DNA from: Poa pratensis
Lineage: Eukaryota; Streptophyta; Magnoliopsida; Poales; Poaceae
Length of the DNA: 64,000 nt
NCBI GenBank assembly: GCA_947311845.1
Contig: CAMZMU010000063.1
Coordinates: 55,118,837 to 55,182,836 of the forward strand
Direction: 5' to 3'
Shown: piece after piece, positions 35,187-46,497 of the stretch
Position numbering within the stretch: position 1 is the stretch's first letter
How the letters are laid out: every line of letters starts with the position of its first letter
Notes under the pieces: generated by a model
The model's input: only the letters and a program-made list of their open reading frames with translations
What the model was told of the DNA's origin: nothing
Databases searched by the model: none
Translations under genes and position numbers: made by a program

Positions 35187-36910
35187 TGATGCATGTAAAA
35201 TGCATACATGAACTTTGCACTTTAATTGCTTATATTCCAATCATATTTGCATCATATAAGGGTTATATCAATGTTTTATCATGATTTTGGGAATACTTCA
35301 TAGTTTTCCATTTATTTGGAATTAACCCTGCACAGGCAGAAAACCCTAGTTTTGTATTTTAATGTTTCAGGGACCCAAACGTCAACGAAATCACCTGGAA
35401 ATTTACGGGCGTCAATATTTGGAAGGAAGAAGGACTACGGAAAAAGGAAGCAAGCAAACGGAGGCCCGAGGGCCAAACGGGTGGCCCACGCGGCCAGGTA
35501 CTGTGGCCGCGTGGGACCCACCCGTTTGGGCCTCGTGGCTCCGTTGCCGTCGATCTTCGCTCCACCGCCTTCGTCTTGACCTAAAAACGCCTATAAAAAA
35601 GGTCCCCCGACGTTCTCTGGAAGGAGCGCCGCACAAACACAGAAACACCGAAACGGAGATCAGGAGCTGCAGATTGGAGGGGGAAAACTCCGGCGGGGCG
35701 CTGCCGGCGTGGTCTCCATCTTCTCCATCGACTTCTCCACCGTCTCCATGATGAAGAGGGAGTAGTCCACCTCTGGACTATGGGTTTGTGGAAGTAACTT
35801 ATGTATCTCTCCTCTCTTGAGCTTCACTAATTAGCACCGTATGAGCTGCTGAACATGATTACGGTCACCGTTGTAATACCTTTGTGGTGGATCTTTATGA
35901 GTTAATATATGTTTGAGATTGCAATGTTTGTTTCAGTTATGAGTATAGATGCATATTATGTACCCCGTTCTTGTCTACTTGTTTTGATCAAGCATGTTTA
36001 TGAGAGCGTGTGAGGGGGAACGTGTGCATTAGTTGGAGTAACGGGGGGTGGCTAGTGCAGTGAACGTGAGAGAAAGTTCTGCGATCCACTTTGGTATCTT
36101 TACCTTACTTTGTTACCTCACTAGGGATAAACTAAAATACCATGCTACCGGGGATGTGGGCGTGACCATTGCCACTACTCCATGACTAGATCTAGCATGT
36201 TCTTATTTTCACTTCATGTCATGATACTTAATGCTATACTCTGAGTTATCTTAATTACTGAGGTGTTATGATTTAGTTCGCATCTTGGTGGAGTATAAGA
36301 GAGGTTAATAACCAAAAGATCTCTATGTTAGGACGTGATGCCCATATATCTAAGTAACTTGTTATCAAACCCTGTGTTGCAATCTCATATGTTAACTTTG
36401 TGTGTTCCATTGTCTACCACTTTATAAAGAGAGAGTGCATTTGTGAAACCATGAACCCCAGTCCATTTTTAATCATAAGAAACACCTTTCCAACACCATA
36501 TACCACTTTTCTATTTTCAGCCATCATTAAATCCGAAAATACAAAAATACTTTTCATCTTGCATACATCATTAAAAACCCAAAAATATCATTTACATTGC
36601 ATCCACCATCATTGCATATTTATTTCTGTTTGCATTGCATAACTATCCTGATATCATTCTTACACCTTGTGCTTGACAACCACAGGTGAGGTTGAGGACC
36701 AAAACATCTAACCTTGTTTTGTAGGTAACCAAAAGAAGGATAAGAAGATAAATCTACCACTTCAGATTCCCCGAGAGTTCGATATTAAACCCTCGAGTCA
36801 CCCCTCGTGGGGAAAACTGTCTTCCACTATACTATACACTCTGCACTTGGAGTCTCAACCTAAATCCCGTTATTTGTGCAGGCATCAAGACTTGCTCTTC
36901 GGGATCATCA
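35187..36910 (+). repeat. 3' LTR of gypsy element (1724 bp)
   Basis: Partner of 28844-30567, with about ten single-base or one-base indel differences visible. The indels balance out, so lengths are equal. Confidence 0.93.
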
Positions 36911-37667
36911 ACATCACGATAGCCCTTGCGTCCCATGGGTTAGTGCGTGCAATCCAGGCTCGGGATGTTCCACTCCTGGCTGGAGTCACGCCGCTGACAG
37001 ATGAGGAAAAATATGCTGCTTTGTACATCATAAGGCACCATGTTCATCCAGACCTCAAGTCTGAGTACTTGGAGGAAGAATTCCCCAGTACCTTGTTTCT
37101 GGCCCTCAAAACGAGGTATGACCAGCAGAAGGCAGTTGTCATGCCTGAAGCAAGCCTCATAAGATCAGTTCCAAACTGCGCTTTTGCGGGAAGGAACCTA
37201 CTGATGCGGAGAAGATAGAGAAAACTCTGTCCACTATGCTCCCATCTGACAGGATCCTCCAGCAGCAGTATCGTGCTCGCGACTACCAAGTCTATTCCGA
37301 TCTTATTCATATTTTACTTCAGGCTGAAAAACATGATGAGCTACTCGCTAAGAATGACTCTCAGCGTCCGGTTGGTTCTCAACCTCTACCTGTAGTTCAT
37401 ATGAATGTCGCGAATGGACGAAAGTTTGATGGTGGCTTTAAAGGAAAGCCCTCGAACTTCAATGGTAAGCGAAAGCGCAAACGGAACAGGAAGCCCAGAA
37501 ACTCAAACCGTGGGAAAGGCACCGCAAAGCCCAAGTTTGACAAAACTAAGCTTTGCGACGAGTGTGGATGCTACACGCACCCCACTGACAAGTGCAACCC
37601 CAAAGCATCTGGCCATTATCTACTAGCAATCCCATGGCCGCAACACACCTTGAGGGAAAAGGTTTGA
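36911..37667 (+). pseudogene. Copia gag remnant of the 27170-41344 element
   Basis: Two frames joined by a shift near 37190-37200 encode a UBN2-type copia gag (YIIRHHVHPDLKSEYL, LKTRYDQQKAV, LQQQYRARDYQVYSDLI, LLQAEKHDELL). A basic linker and a CCHC knuckle (CDECGCYTHPTDKC) follow. About the first 40 residues of gag are missing at the gypsy junction. Confidence 0.85.
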
Positions 37668-40445
37668 AGCCAACTTCAACCTTCATCCAGATGGCACCGA
37701 TGGAGCTGGTAGTTCGCGAGACGTTCCTTCTGGACCTCGCAACACCGTAACTCTCCAACCGTCAGAGGACCCTACAAAACGGAGGACATGATAGTTGAGT
37801 ACGCCTCAACCTACATGTTTGGTGACATCGTCTAGTCCCACTATCTCCTTGGTGGTCACTTTATTAATGTGCATTTGTGTCGTTGTAGTAGAACATATAT
37901 ATTGTATCAGCACTCTGATATAAATAAGATTGTATACATTCTATATATCTGATAAAGATTTCCATATTGGAACTTCTTCAATTCTATATATAGATTTCTA
38001 CGAGTGCCAATCCGATGGATGTGGAACAAGTATATGAAAATGTACCCGCTCTATTGTCTGGATTGTACTACACGTACATCCAACTCGTAGCACATGTTGC
38101 ATATAATGCAATTCCATTGGTCATGTTTTGCATGAGCTAAATTTTCCTAGTCATGAGATTTAGTTTGCACATATTGTTCCAATGGATCACTTCAGTCCCT
38201 TGAACACATTCAAGGTGATATTTGTGGTCCCACCCAACCATTGTTTGGGCTAAAAATCAAATTAAATCAATTCGAATGGACAAATATTGTTGCAGAATTC
38301 TCTTCACATGCCTCCACTATTTAGTGCATGGCTCCGAGGATCGAAATTCAGCACAATGTCCTATGTGTCCATACACAATTGTTTTTGGCTCCGTCTCTGA
38401 TCAAAAGGATTTTTCTCATTGCACGACCCATCCATGTTAATGAATTGCAATTTACCAACTTCACGTTGGAGTCACGCAGTTTTACACGCTGCTACTGACT
38501 AACTGCATATAGCAGTACTTCCCCTCTGCAATTGATACGTGGAAATCCTCCGAGTATTTCCCATCTGCGTAAGTTCGGAAACGCTTCACGCGTACCGATC
38601 TCACCACCGCAGCGTACATCATGGGCCCACAGATGAGGGATCTATGTGGGGTACAGATATCCGTCGATAACCCAGTATCTTGAACCCCTCATAAGGGATG
38701 TATTCATAGCCCAGCACACTGATTGCTTATATTTAAGGAGGATTATTTCTAGGCATTAGGGGGAGATTTCAAGTACCACATCGAATGCCAGGAAATCAAT
38801 TGGGACTTCACGTTCCTCCTCATACCCACATACTCAAGAATCTGGACTCTACATTCGGATTCATAAATTTGCATCACATGCAAATAACCTGCCAAATTCA
38901 TTTACTGATCTCAAAGGTGTTACAAACTCCTAATCTGGCTAGAAATGCGCCCGAAAGAGTGGAGGTACTAATAAAAACCACTCAACTCACTGTTTTATAA
39001 AAAGAGGGGGAGTAGTACGGCCTTTAACCAGGATCCAGTTTTCCACAAAGCAACAAAGGGAATCGAGGTTTAATCCTCTAAATCAGTAAATGCAAGTCGA
39101 CCTTGCGTCGATGAACACCTAATGGGTAGTATACACCCAGTGGAAGGGAAACCACCAACCCCAGCTCCAGCTTGCACACACTGGCTGGGACATCAGAACA
39201 CCCAGACTCATGTGTATTGGGAAATCACGAAGAGTCATCATGGGTGCATGATATTGCTCCAGCTATATCGATTTTGGAGAATCATATAACCAAAGCCTAC
39301 AACTGTCGACAAACATCTCTTGTATGATTGCAAACAACCTTCACAATGATTCAGATCCAAAGACCATGGCCATGGCAGAGTGTGAACGCACTTGCTAGGA
39401 CTGAACTCATCAAAGGATGCAATCCAAGCAGATATAGCCTCGCTCTTCCAAATGAATTCTCTATGGGATTATTCAATGTGTTTTCTTTCGGAAACGGAAT
39501 GAGAAATACTAGGTGGTGAGAAAGCAAGACTTGTAGCATAAGGTCGGGTTTCCGCAGAGATCCGAGACCTACTCTCCAGACATGAGTGAAATCTTGTTCC
39601 GATACATATATCATTGGCAGTACAAAATCATCTATCTCTGCAGTTGATAGGTGTAGTGACAACATATCCATGTGGATCACTAGATTCTTACATGTATGGT
39701 GCCCGATGGAATCTCTGTCTGAATCGAAACGCAAATGCAACATGTATTGTGTAAAAATCAATAAGTCACTCCAAGTCTTGTTGTTGTCGGTATATTTTGG
39801 TACAACCGACGTAGTGAGTTCCTTATACACAAGGATTACTCCTACATGGTGATCACCCATGTGTGTTTGTCGTATATAAGGATAACTCCTACAATGATGA
39901 ACCACATGCTCATCTAACAGACGGATTTTGAGATGAAGAATTTGGATAAACCCAAATAGTGATTGAGAATACAACTCGCGCGAGCACCTTCACTCAAGTA
40001 TTTGCTATCTACACGATCCCACAGTGTGTAGATACATGGTAGAACTGTCACTCCATTGATGTCTTCAAATAGACTCTGGTGACTATACTACCACGATCAT
40101 TCTAAGATGCAATGCTTCATGTTAACACGTGTGGTTTCACGGAATGACAAACCGCATACATTAGTCATGTGGTGTTGGTTCTCTCGAATCATCTATCATT
40201 ATCTACACAGATAATGTTGCTTATGTTGCATAGATGCAAAACAGGTCATATAAAGAGCAATATCATTAAGCATATTGCACTAAATTGTTTTATGCCCATG
40301 AACTCCTTAAGAGTCGGGGAATGAACATCTTGCAATTAGAATCACGCGATATCCTCGTAGATTTTTCCACGAAGTCTCTACCAACTATAACATTCCAGAA
40401 ATGATTCATGGGATTGGTATTCGACGGCTTCGGAATTTGCAAGAG
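37668..40445 (+). pseudogene. Degenerate copia pol (integrase, RT, RNase H)
   Basis: No frame is open for long, but short conserved blocks appear in pol order. IQGDICGPTQP and IKSIRMD (integrase) lie around 38209-38285. PLQLIRGNPPSISHLRKFG-like sequence is near 38520-38580, RT-like MYCVKINKSL near 39740, and RNase H blocks with DNVAYVA and STKSLPT near 40208 and 40370. Many stops and shifts show long decay. Some blocks may be missing, so the ends are approximate. Confidence 0.75.
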
Positions 40446-40567
40446 TCAGGGGGAGTATCTTCCTAGACTATTCCTGTTCAAAGCATCATATTACACTCTT
40501 TTTCCCTTTATGAGTTTACTTTTCGGGTTCTCATCAAGGTTTTTAATAAGGTAGTATCAACATGAGA

Positions 40568-41051
40568 TCATATGTCATACTTTATATTTTCCCCACCGGG
40601 GTTTTTAGGAAAGTATACACGACATATTTATCGTCCTCTTAAACTCTATGGATTTCATTCATATTGAGTTAACAAAGACAATAACCATTATATGTTGTAT
40701 CATTTTCTCCTTACTTTTCCCACTGGGTTTTAAAGGAATTTTAACAACATATCAAATACAATTCTCCTCACATTTTTCCCAAAGGGTTTTTGGGGGAGAA
40801 CTTCAAACATCATATGTCATACTTCCTGTTTTCCCCACCAGGGTTTTTAAAGGAAGTATACAAGACATATTTATTGTTCTCTAAACTCGCTATGGATTTT
40901 CCCTTTTTAAGGTTTTTCCATATGAGTTATCAAAGAGACAATAACCATCATATGTTGCATCATTTTCTCCTTATTTCCCCACCGGGTTAAAGGAGTTTTA
41001 GCAACATATCATACACACTACTCTCCTCATATTTTTCCCACTGGGTTTTTA
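40568..41051. repeat. Tandem duplication of about 242 bp in the copia 3' non-coding region
   Basis: The second unit starts at 40810. Both contain TCATATGTCATAC, TTTTCCCCACC..GGGTTTTT, GACATATTTAT, ATGGATTT, and CATATGTTG(C/T)ATCATTTTCTCC in the same order. Short TTTTCCCAC..GGGTTTTT motifs occur about four times. The array lies between RNase H and the polypurine tract. Confidence 0.8.
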
Positions 41052-41159
41052 GAGGAGACTATTTTAAAATGATAGAATCTACAAAGGACATGGTTTTTAC
41101 AAGGACTTCATCGGCTCATCACGAAGAACACTCTAAAGACAAGCATGGATTAGGGGGAG

Positions 41160-41344
41160 TGTTAGGAATTAATTAATTAGTTTAATTAATGTATTAAATC
41201 CCTGCTTATGTCGGTTCCATTTTGGCAACCGCATCCTTGTAAACCGCCTTTGTACCAGGGTATATATACCCGATATTCTATCAACGAAACCATCTGTTCG
41301 ATTCATTTGCTCTTGCTCTCGTTTGCTCTCGATCAATTCCAACA
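41160..41344 (+). repeat. 3' LTR (185 bp) of copia element
   Basis: Preceded by AGGGGGAG, with TATATATA at 41261-41268. It ends AACA and is followed by the TAATT duplication (41345-41349). Confidence 0.93.
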
Positions 41345-41684
41345 TAATTCATCATGATATTGACTTGACTTGGATCAGTGGTAGTTCCTTTCAGATGCAG
41401 GAACGATGGCACAAAGGCACGACTACTAGACCTTTAAAACACCCCCAAAAAGTTTGAGAGATACAGCACTTGTCCCACAGATGTTTGGGCCAAGAGCACT
41501 CAATCTACAAGTACTGTTTGCAGTCTTCACTAATTGCTACAGGCTAAATCTGCCACATTAGATAAACATAAATAGGTTTTACTTCTGTGAAGCACTATCT
41601 TACACACTGAGATACCACGACAGAGTTGTACTAATAAGCAAGCCGTGCGACACTGTTAACTGACGTCAGAGCAGATGCACGTCG
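41345..41684 (-). other. 3' flank/UTR of RFC2
   Basis: 340 bp between the copia element and the RFC2 stop codon. It begins with the right TAATT duplication (41345-41349). It is non-coding and probably contains the RFC2 3' UTR; no certain poly(A) signal is seen. Confidence 0.5.
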
Positions 41685-44600
41685 TTATGCTTTTGCTGTT
41701 TCTCTCGCCAGGGCGAACTTAGCCAGAAGGCCGGAAAGCTGAAGGAATGACCCAACACCATCACAGATTCTCATGTGCGCAAATCCTGTTTCCTGTGAAA
41801 ATAGACATGAAGTTTTAGTCGACGGAAGATAAATCGAGAACAATCAACCACATAATTAACAGGACTGGGTTTACCTTCAGGAATTCAAGCTTCAGATATT
41901 CAGCCATGTCATAGTTCTTGACAACACGGAAGAGAGTAGTGATTATGTCAGTAGGAGAGTAGCCCAAATCATAGAGTTGCTTTAGACCAGAGCAGGCCTC
42001 GTCAAACTTTCCATCAAGTACATTTTTCACTATATTCTTGACATGCAAGGGATGTGGTTGGTCGCATACCTGAAACCAGTTTATCATTATTGTTAATTAA
42101 AGAAATACTGCAAAACGAGGTTAACTTTTTTGCAGGAAGAATGAGACAAGGTGTGTCGACCTTGAACACGTTTTCTTGATTAACAAAACGAAACCCACTA
42201 ACTGTAGCTTGCAAGTTGTTCAAAGCTTGTCTCATGTCACCATCAGCAGTAAAAATAATGGCTTCAAGGCCTTCTGGCACATAAGGGACCTTCATTGAAC
42301 AAGAATAGATACGTTAGACCTGGCATCGAGAACAAACAAATAAACAGAATATTCTATAGAGCTGTTGGGTCAAATTTTAGTTCAAGGTTTAACCAACATT
42401 CCGCTACTATCCCTACTACTGGCATTCGACGCTGCAAATAAAGAAACCATTGAAATTTACAAGACAACTAGGAGTTGCCTGCTTGCCAGCTTGCAGGTAA
42501 GCAAGTGCCTTGAGGTTCCATATTAACCATTTTCTTTTTACAAGACATTAAGTTTGTCAGTCTAATAGTTCAAATCTGTTGAAGAGCATTTTAGGATAAC
42601 TAAGAGGATATGCACCTGTAGACTCAACAAATCAGAGCCTCAAAGTACATTCAGTAAACCAGCAAGGCAGGTGCTTGTTAGGGCCAAGTTAAGTTATCCT
42701 GATCGGACAGGCTCAGTGTATGATTTTTCTGGCCATCCAGTTCAGGATTGTAATCAGTTAGCACTAACAGACTAAAATTTCACTCTATTGCACTAGCTAC
42801 AGAACAATATTAATTAATTGATTATGAAGATAGCAATATCTCGAGCAAGAACAGTGAAGTTGCATAAAATATTTATCTGAGCCAATTACTTAATGTTTGG
42901 GATTGGGAGCATTGACAGCTCTAAGACTGCTCATAGTGGGGAGTAACATAGAGTAGTAACATGCACATGTTACTACTCTATGTTACTACCTCTATAGTGG
43001 GGAGTGTCATATATGTGGTAACATAGAGGAATTCATTTATTACTTTTTAGACTCATTTTACATTGGGAAGTGTGATGTTACGGTAACTACCTATGTTACT
43101 CTATTTGCCTCTCTCTTCATTAATTGCATGCCACATCATCTTTTTTGCCTATGTGGCATCTATGTTACTACTCATGTTACTCCCACTATGGCTAGTCTAA
43201 TATCATATCAGCAGCAAAGCCTAGAATTAAAAGCTGCAATCAAGCCACCAGATTGCGTAATGACAAAGGTCAAAAGTGAATGGAAGAGGATATCTGAAAA
43301 AGGCCAGTTTTATTTTCCTTTATGCTCTTATATAAGCTCTAATATTATTAATACATGTAAATTACAGTCATTATGCACAGATAATAACCAAGGAAAAATG
43401 TCAAAAGTGAATGGAAGAGGATATCTGAAATAAATAAAATTAAAATACTACTCCCTCCGTATCAAAATATAAGATGTTGTAAATATTTCTATATGTACCA
43501 CATACGGATTGAAATCAATCCGTATGTGGTACATATAGAAATATTTACAACATCTTATATTTTGATACGGAGGGAGTAACACATAATACAGATCTACATA
43601 TGTAGGATCACATATCAGAAAGGGCTTACGGTGGATTATAATTGACGGCAAAGCACCTTAAAATGAACAGTAATTAAGGTAGATGGTGAATTATGCTTAT
43701 GAGATATTCCTATAAGGATTTCAGTACTTCACATGGATATCAAATATAGGATTTCAAACTGGGTGAATGTTTTGGACAATTATAGTGATATGAATGAAGC
43801 TGCTTAAGTATCATAAGTTCATAACTGATAAGTCCCTGCAATTACCAGAGCTACCAAACATTACCTTCTCAGCTGCGACCACAACCATAAGGCGGCCAAG
43901 GATCTCCTGATCAGAAAGCCTCGAGAACCGGACAATAGCGCAGCGACTTTGGATGGGCTCAATGATTTTGGATGAAGTATTGCATGCAAGAGCAAATCTT
44001 GTGGTGTTGGAATAAATCTCCATGGTTCTTCTGAGAGCTTGTTGTGCCCCTGTTGTCATGCTGTACATAGCATGTGTGAGATCCAAGCAGAAATTAAAAC
44101 ATAGTTAACAAAGTCACCAACAGCAATTTGATCCACAATTTGTACCGTTCACAACATTGCAGCACCACACTTGGAGATATTGAGTTGCCACTGGGTCTCT
44201 TTTTTACACCTTGTGTCAATATTATAACAAGCATTCTGGTGTAATATTCATGGTCGAAGCGTAAATTTGCTTTTCTGGGCGATGTCTACTGATATACTGA
44301 GCCTAGAACAAGCCGAGCGTATGTGTTGTTTTTTAGTTTAATACATACGTGTAAGGTATCCCTGCCTATTTTCCTCGGACAATATGATGTTGTAGTATAT
44401 GTCAACCTCTAGCTAGTTCATTCATTGTAATGCGGGTGTGTCATCAGTTCAAAATCCAGTAGTAGCACTAGCCTTCTCCAGTGCGAAACCAACAGATGAT
44501 GAACAAGTAGCAACAAGGTTCACTGGCATGCCCTACTTTCGATCCTCAAACTACTGCCGAGTCCTGACCACACATCAATCCCACTCTGGGCTGGGTTTGG

Positions 44601-45169
44601 CATTATTACCTGTCAGCCTCGTCCAGTATGACGATCTTGTGCCGTCCAGGCGGCAGCGTGACCTTCTTCTGCGCGAACATCTTGATCTTGTTCCGCACCA
44701 CGTCCAGGCCCCTGCAAACGCACGGATAGACCATCACGCAACCAATCTACAGATCGAGCGACTAGACAGACACCGGTACGAAATCAGGTCACGGCGGCAG
44801 GCAGCGACCTGTCGTCGGAGGCGTTGAGCTCGAGCACGCCCTCGCGGTAGCTGGGCCCGAGCATCTCGTGGGCCAGCGCCAGGATACTGGTCGTCTTCCC
44901 GGTCCCCGGAGGCCCCTGGAAATGAAACGGTGTGCGTTTTGGTTGAGGGTGCGTGCGCGCGCGCGGGAGGTGTTCGGGGAAATGGCGCTTACGGAGAGGA
45001 TGACGTTGGGCATGTTGCCGTCGCGGGCGATGACCTCGAGGCGGCTGACGGCGTCGGAGTTGCCGACGACGTCCGCGACGCGGCTCGGGCGGTACTTCTC
45101 CACCCAAGGGATGTTGTACGCGTCGGCGGGGGCGGGGGCGGCGGCGGCGGCGGACGAGGAGGCGGCCAT
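41685..45169 (-). CDS. RFC2: Replication factor C subunit 2 (clamp-loader ATPase)
   Basis: Seven exons on the minus strand: 45169-44993, 44915-44809, 44711-44610, 44060-43865, 42289-42161, 42069-41875 and 41792-41685. All have GT-AG borders and consistent phases, giving 337 residues, close to the family length. Motifs in order: an alanine-rich N-tip, [11 protein letters not shown], Walker [16 protein letters not shown], Walker B VILDEAD, sensor/SRC box [26 protein letters not shown] and the C-terminal collar ending RETAKA. RFC subunits 1-5 load PCNA onto primed DNA in the nucleus. From memory, the sequence follows Arabidopsis RFC2 closely through its length. No lesion is seen. The largest intron (42290-43864) holds two MITEs. 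Confidence 0.95.
42925..43197. mobile_element. Tourist-like MITE in RFC2 intron
   Basis: 273 bp with imperfect terminal inverted repeats (GACTGCTCATAGTGGGGAG at the left, CTCCCACTATGGCTAGTC at the right). It is flanked by TAA on both sides (42922-42924 and 43198-43200), the Harbinger/Tourist target type. Internal GTAACATAG motifs are repeated in both orientations. No coding capacity. Confidence 0.8.
43451..43576. mobile_element. Stowaway MITE, perfect hairpin, in RFC2 intron
   Basis: 126 bp with CTCCCTCCGT termini between TA dinucleotides, the Mariner/Stowaway signature. The two 60-bp arms are exact reverse complements around a six-base centre (GAAATC). It could fold as RNA into a long hairpin. 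Confidence 0.95.
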
Positions 45170-46497
45170 GGCGCTGGGGTGGGGTGGGTTGAGCGGGAGG
45201 GAGGGAAAATTGGAGAAGGTGGGGAACTGCGGAGGCAGCGGCGCGAGGGTTTTCGTTTCGGCTATGGGTCCGTCTCGCTCTCAAGACGACCAGCCGGTCG
45301 ACGGGCGATCGACGACAGTGATTATGAGCATTTTTTGTGTAAAATTAATGAAATGTTAAATGAAACTCTCTACGGGTCTTCTGCTCACAAAATTACAATT
45401 TTTATTCAGATCTAACTCATGTAACATGCTTACGGAGATACTATTTTTTTGTATAAAAACGACAATAGCACGGTTTTCAATCAGAAGAGGAGAAATTTTC
45501 TGACATATTACGAAGGCACTACATGTCCGGAAAGACGTAGAAACCCTCCCCCCCCCACAAAGCCACATGGGGATGACCCATGAAGTAAGAACCAATAGCT
45601 CGACTGGAACCGAATTTTCGCCAATGCCAATTCAGCTACCTCCGGATATGTATTTGTGCTCCAGATTGAAAACTCCGTGACTTTTTTCTTTCTAAATGTG
45701 TCAGAGGATGTGTGAGGGGTCACATGTTTGTGGAAGCATCTGGGTAGCTAGTGAAATAAATAGATAAATAAATGAATACACTATAACCAAGGCAGTGCAT
45801 ATTTCTAACTTTTAGAAGTTCGACGATAATGAGTGATTCTTCATGTAATGAAGTATGAGTAATTGAATATTTGTATTTTGCTTGTAATGAAGTATGGGCC
45901 GGTGCTACCGCGCTGCGGGACATCATCCGGACGACCCGGGATGTCCACTAATTTGTATTTTGCTTATTTGTTGCTTTCCTCGGAGGTCTGAACTGTTGTA
46001 AACCCTCTATCTTTTTGATGAAATGAAATGCAAAGGCTTTTTATGTTTTCTCGAAAAAAAGAGATATGAGTAATTGAATATTTCGAAAGTTGTAGAACTC
46101 TTTCGATTTTGCAAATATTTTTCCTTCCAACATACTATATTTTTCCATGCCACCATGTGATTTATTTTTCAATGATGAGAACTAGTTCGACCAGATATAA
46201 AGCAACTAAAAAATTCTTTGCAGAAGATTACTCCTACCCAAAAAGGCGATAATATCCACCCATTTCTGTTGACACGTTTTCACTAAACTCAGCTGCGAAC
46301 TGCCTGACATCATCATCATTTGCAGCTGGCGGTCGCCCATCATAGAACCGGGGAAGGAAAAGAAAGGGGAAAAAACGAGAAAGGACTCTCCAGTCTCCGA
46401 CCTATTCCCAATTCCCATTCATTCCCCGAGGGAAGAAGAGACTTCTTCCTCTCTTCTTCCTCCATCTCTCTCTCTCGATCTCGCAGGGTTCCCGTGG
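45170..46497. promoter_or_regulatory. Shared spacer between divergent RFC2 and RING-H2 genes
   Basis: 1.3 kb separating two start codons on opposite strands, so it should hold both promoters. The RFC2-proximal 100 bp is GC-rich. The RING-proximal end (46425-46480) is rich in CT repeats, typical for plant 5' UTRs. In the middle is a LINE 3' fragment (45873-46064). No clear TATA box was found for either gene. Confidence 0.6.
45873..46064 (+). mobile_element. Truncated LINE 3' end with 19-bp target duplication
   Basis: The final part (GGAGGTCTGAACTGTTGTAA..AATGAAATGAAATGCAAAGGCT..TCGAAAAAAA) looks like the 3' UTR and poly(A) of a Triticeae LINE. TATGAGTAATTGAATATTT flanks it at 45854-45872 and 46065-46083. 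The 5' portion repeats nearby host words (TTTGTATTTTGCTT, GTAATGAAGTATG), so the 5' junction is complex. Confidence 0.75.

Larger units (their letters stand above)
28844..36910 (+). mobile_element. Athila-like Ty3/gypsy element with gag-protease only (non-autonomous), 8.07 kb
   Basis: LTRs of equal length (1724 bp) at 28844-30567 and 35187-36910 run TGATGCATG to GGGATCATCA. A PBS (TGGCGCCGTTGCCGGGGA) follows the first LTR, and a polypurine stretch (AAGCTTGGGGATG) precedes the second. The only coding sequence is gag plus protease (30833-32828). From there to 35186 no RT, RNase H or integrase motif is visible. About ten LTR differences can be seen by eye, so it is young. Size and layout recall Triticeae Sabrina-type elements, but I cannot confirm the family. 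Flanking pentamers (TAATC and ACATC) do not match. Confidence 0.9.
27170..41344 (+). mobile_element. Ty1/copia element with 185-bp LTRs, decayed inside, hosting a gypsy insertion
   Basis: Flanked by TAATT duplications. LTRs at 27170-27354 and 41160-41344 differ at only two positions (T/C at 27295 against 41285, and the terminal TA against CA). Next to the left LTR is CGTTATCAGCACG, a PBS type common in plant copia elements. Next to the right LTR is the polypurine stretch AGGGGGAG. The body carries a gag remnant (36911-37667) and degenerate integrase, RT and RNase H (38160-40445). The gypsy element 28844-36910 lies between leader and gag. The two well-matched LTRs contrast with heavily decayed pol. 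Confidence 0.92.

Noticed and set aside
38222..39974. ORFs of 60-207 codons, including a 207-codon minus-strand ORF at 39351-39974
   Set aside because: They overlap decayed plus-strand copia pol, which explains the sequence; no domain in the minus frame.
44784..45284. 166-codon minus-strand ORF rich in R and P
   Set aside because: Out-of-frame shadow of RFC2 exons 1-2 that reads through the first intron.
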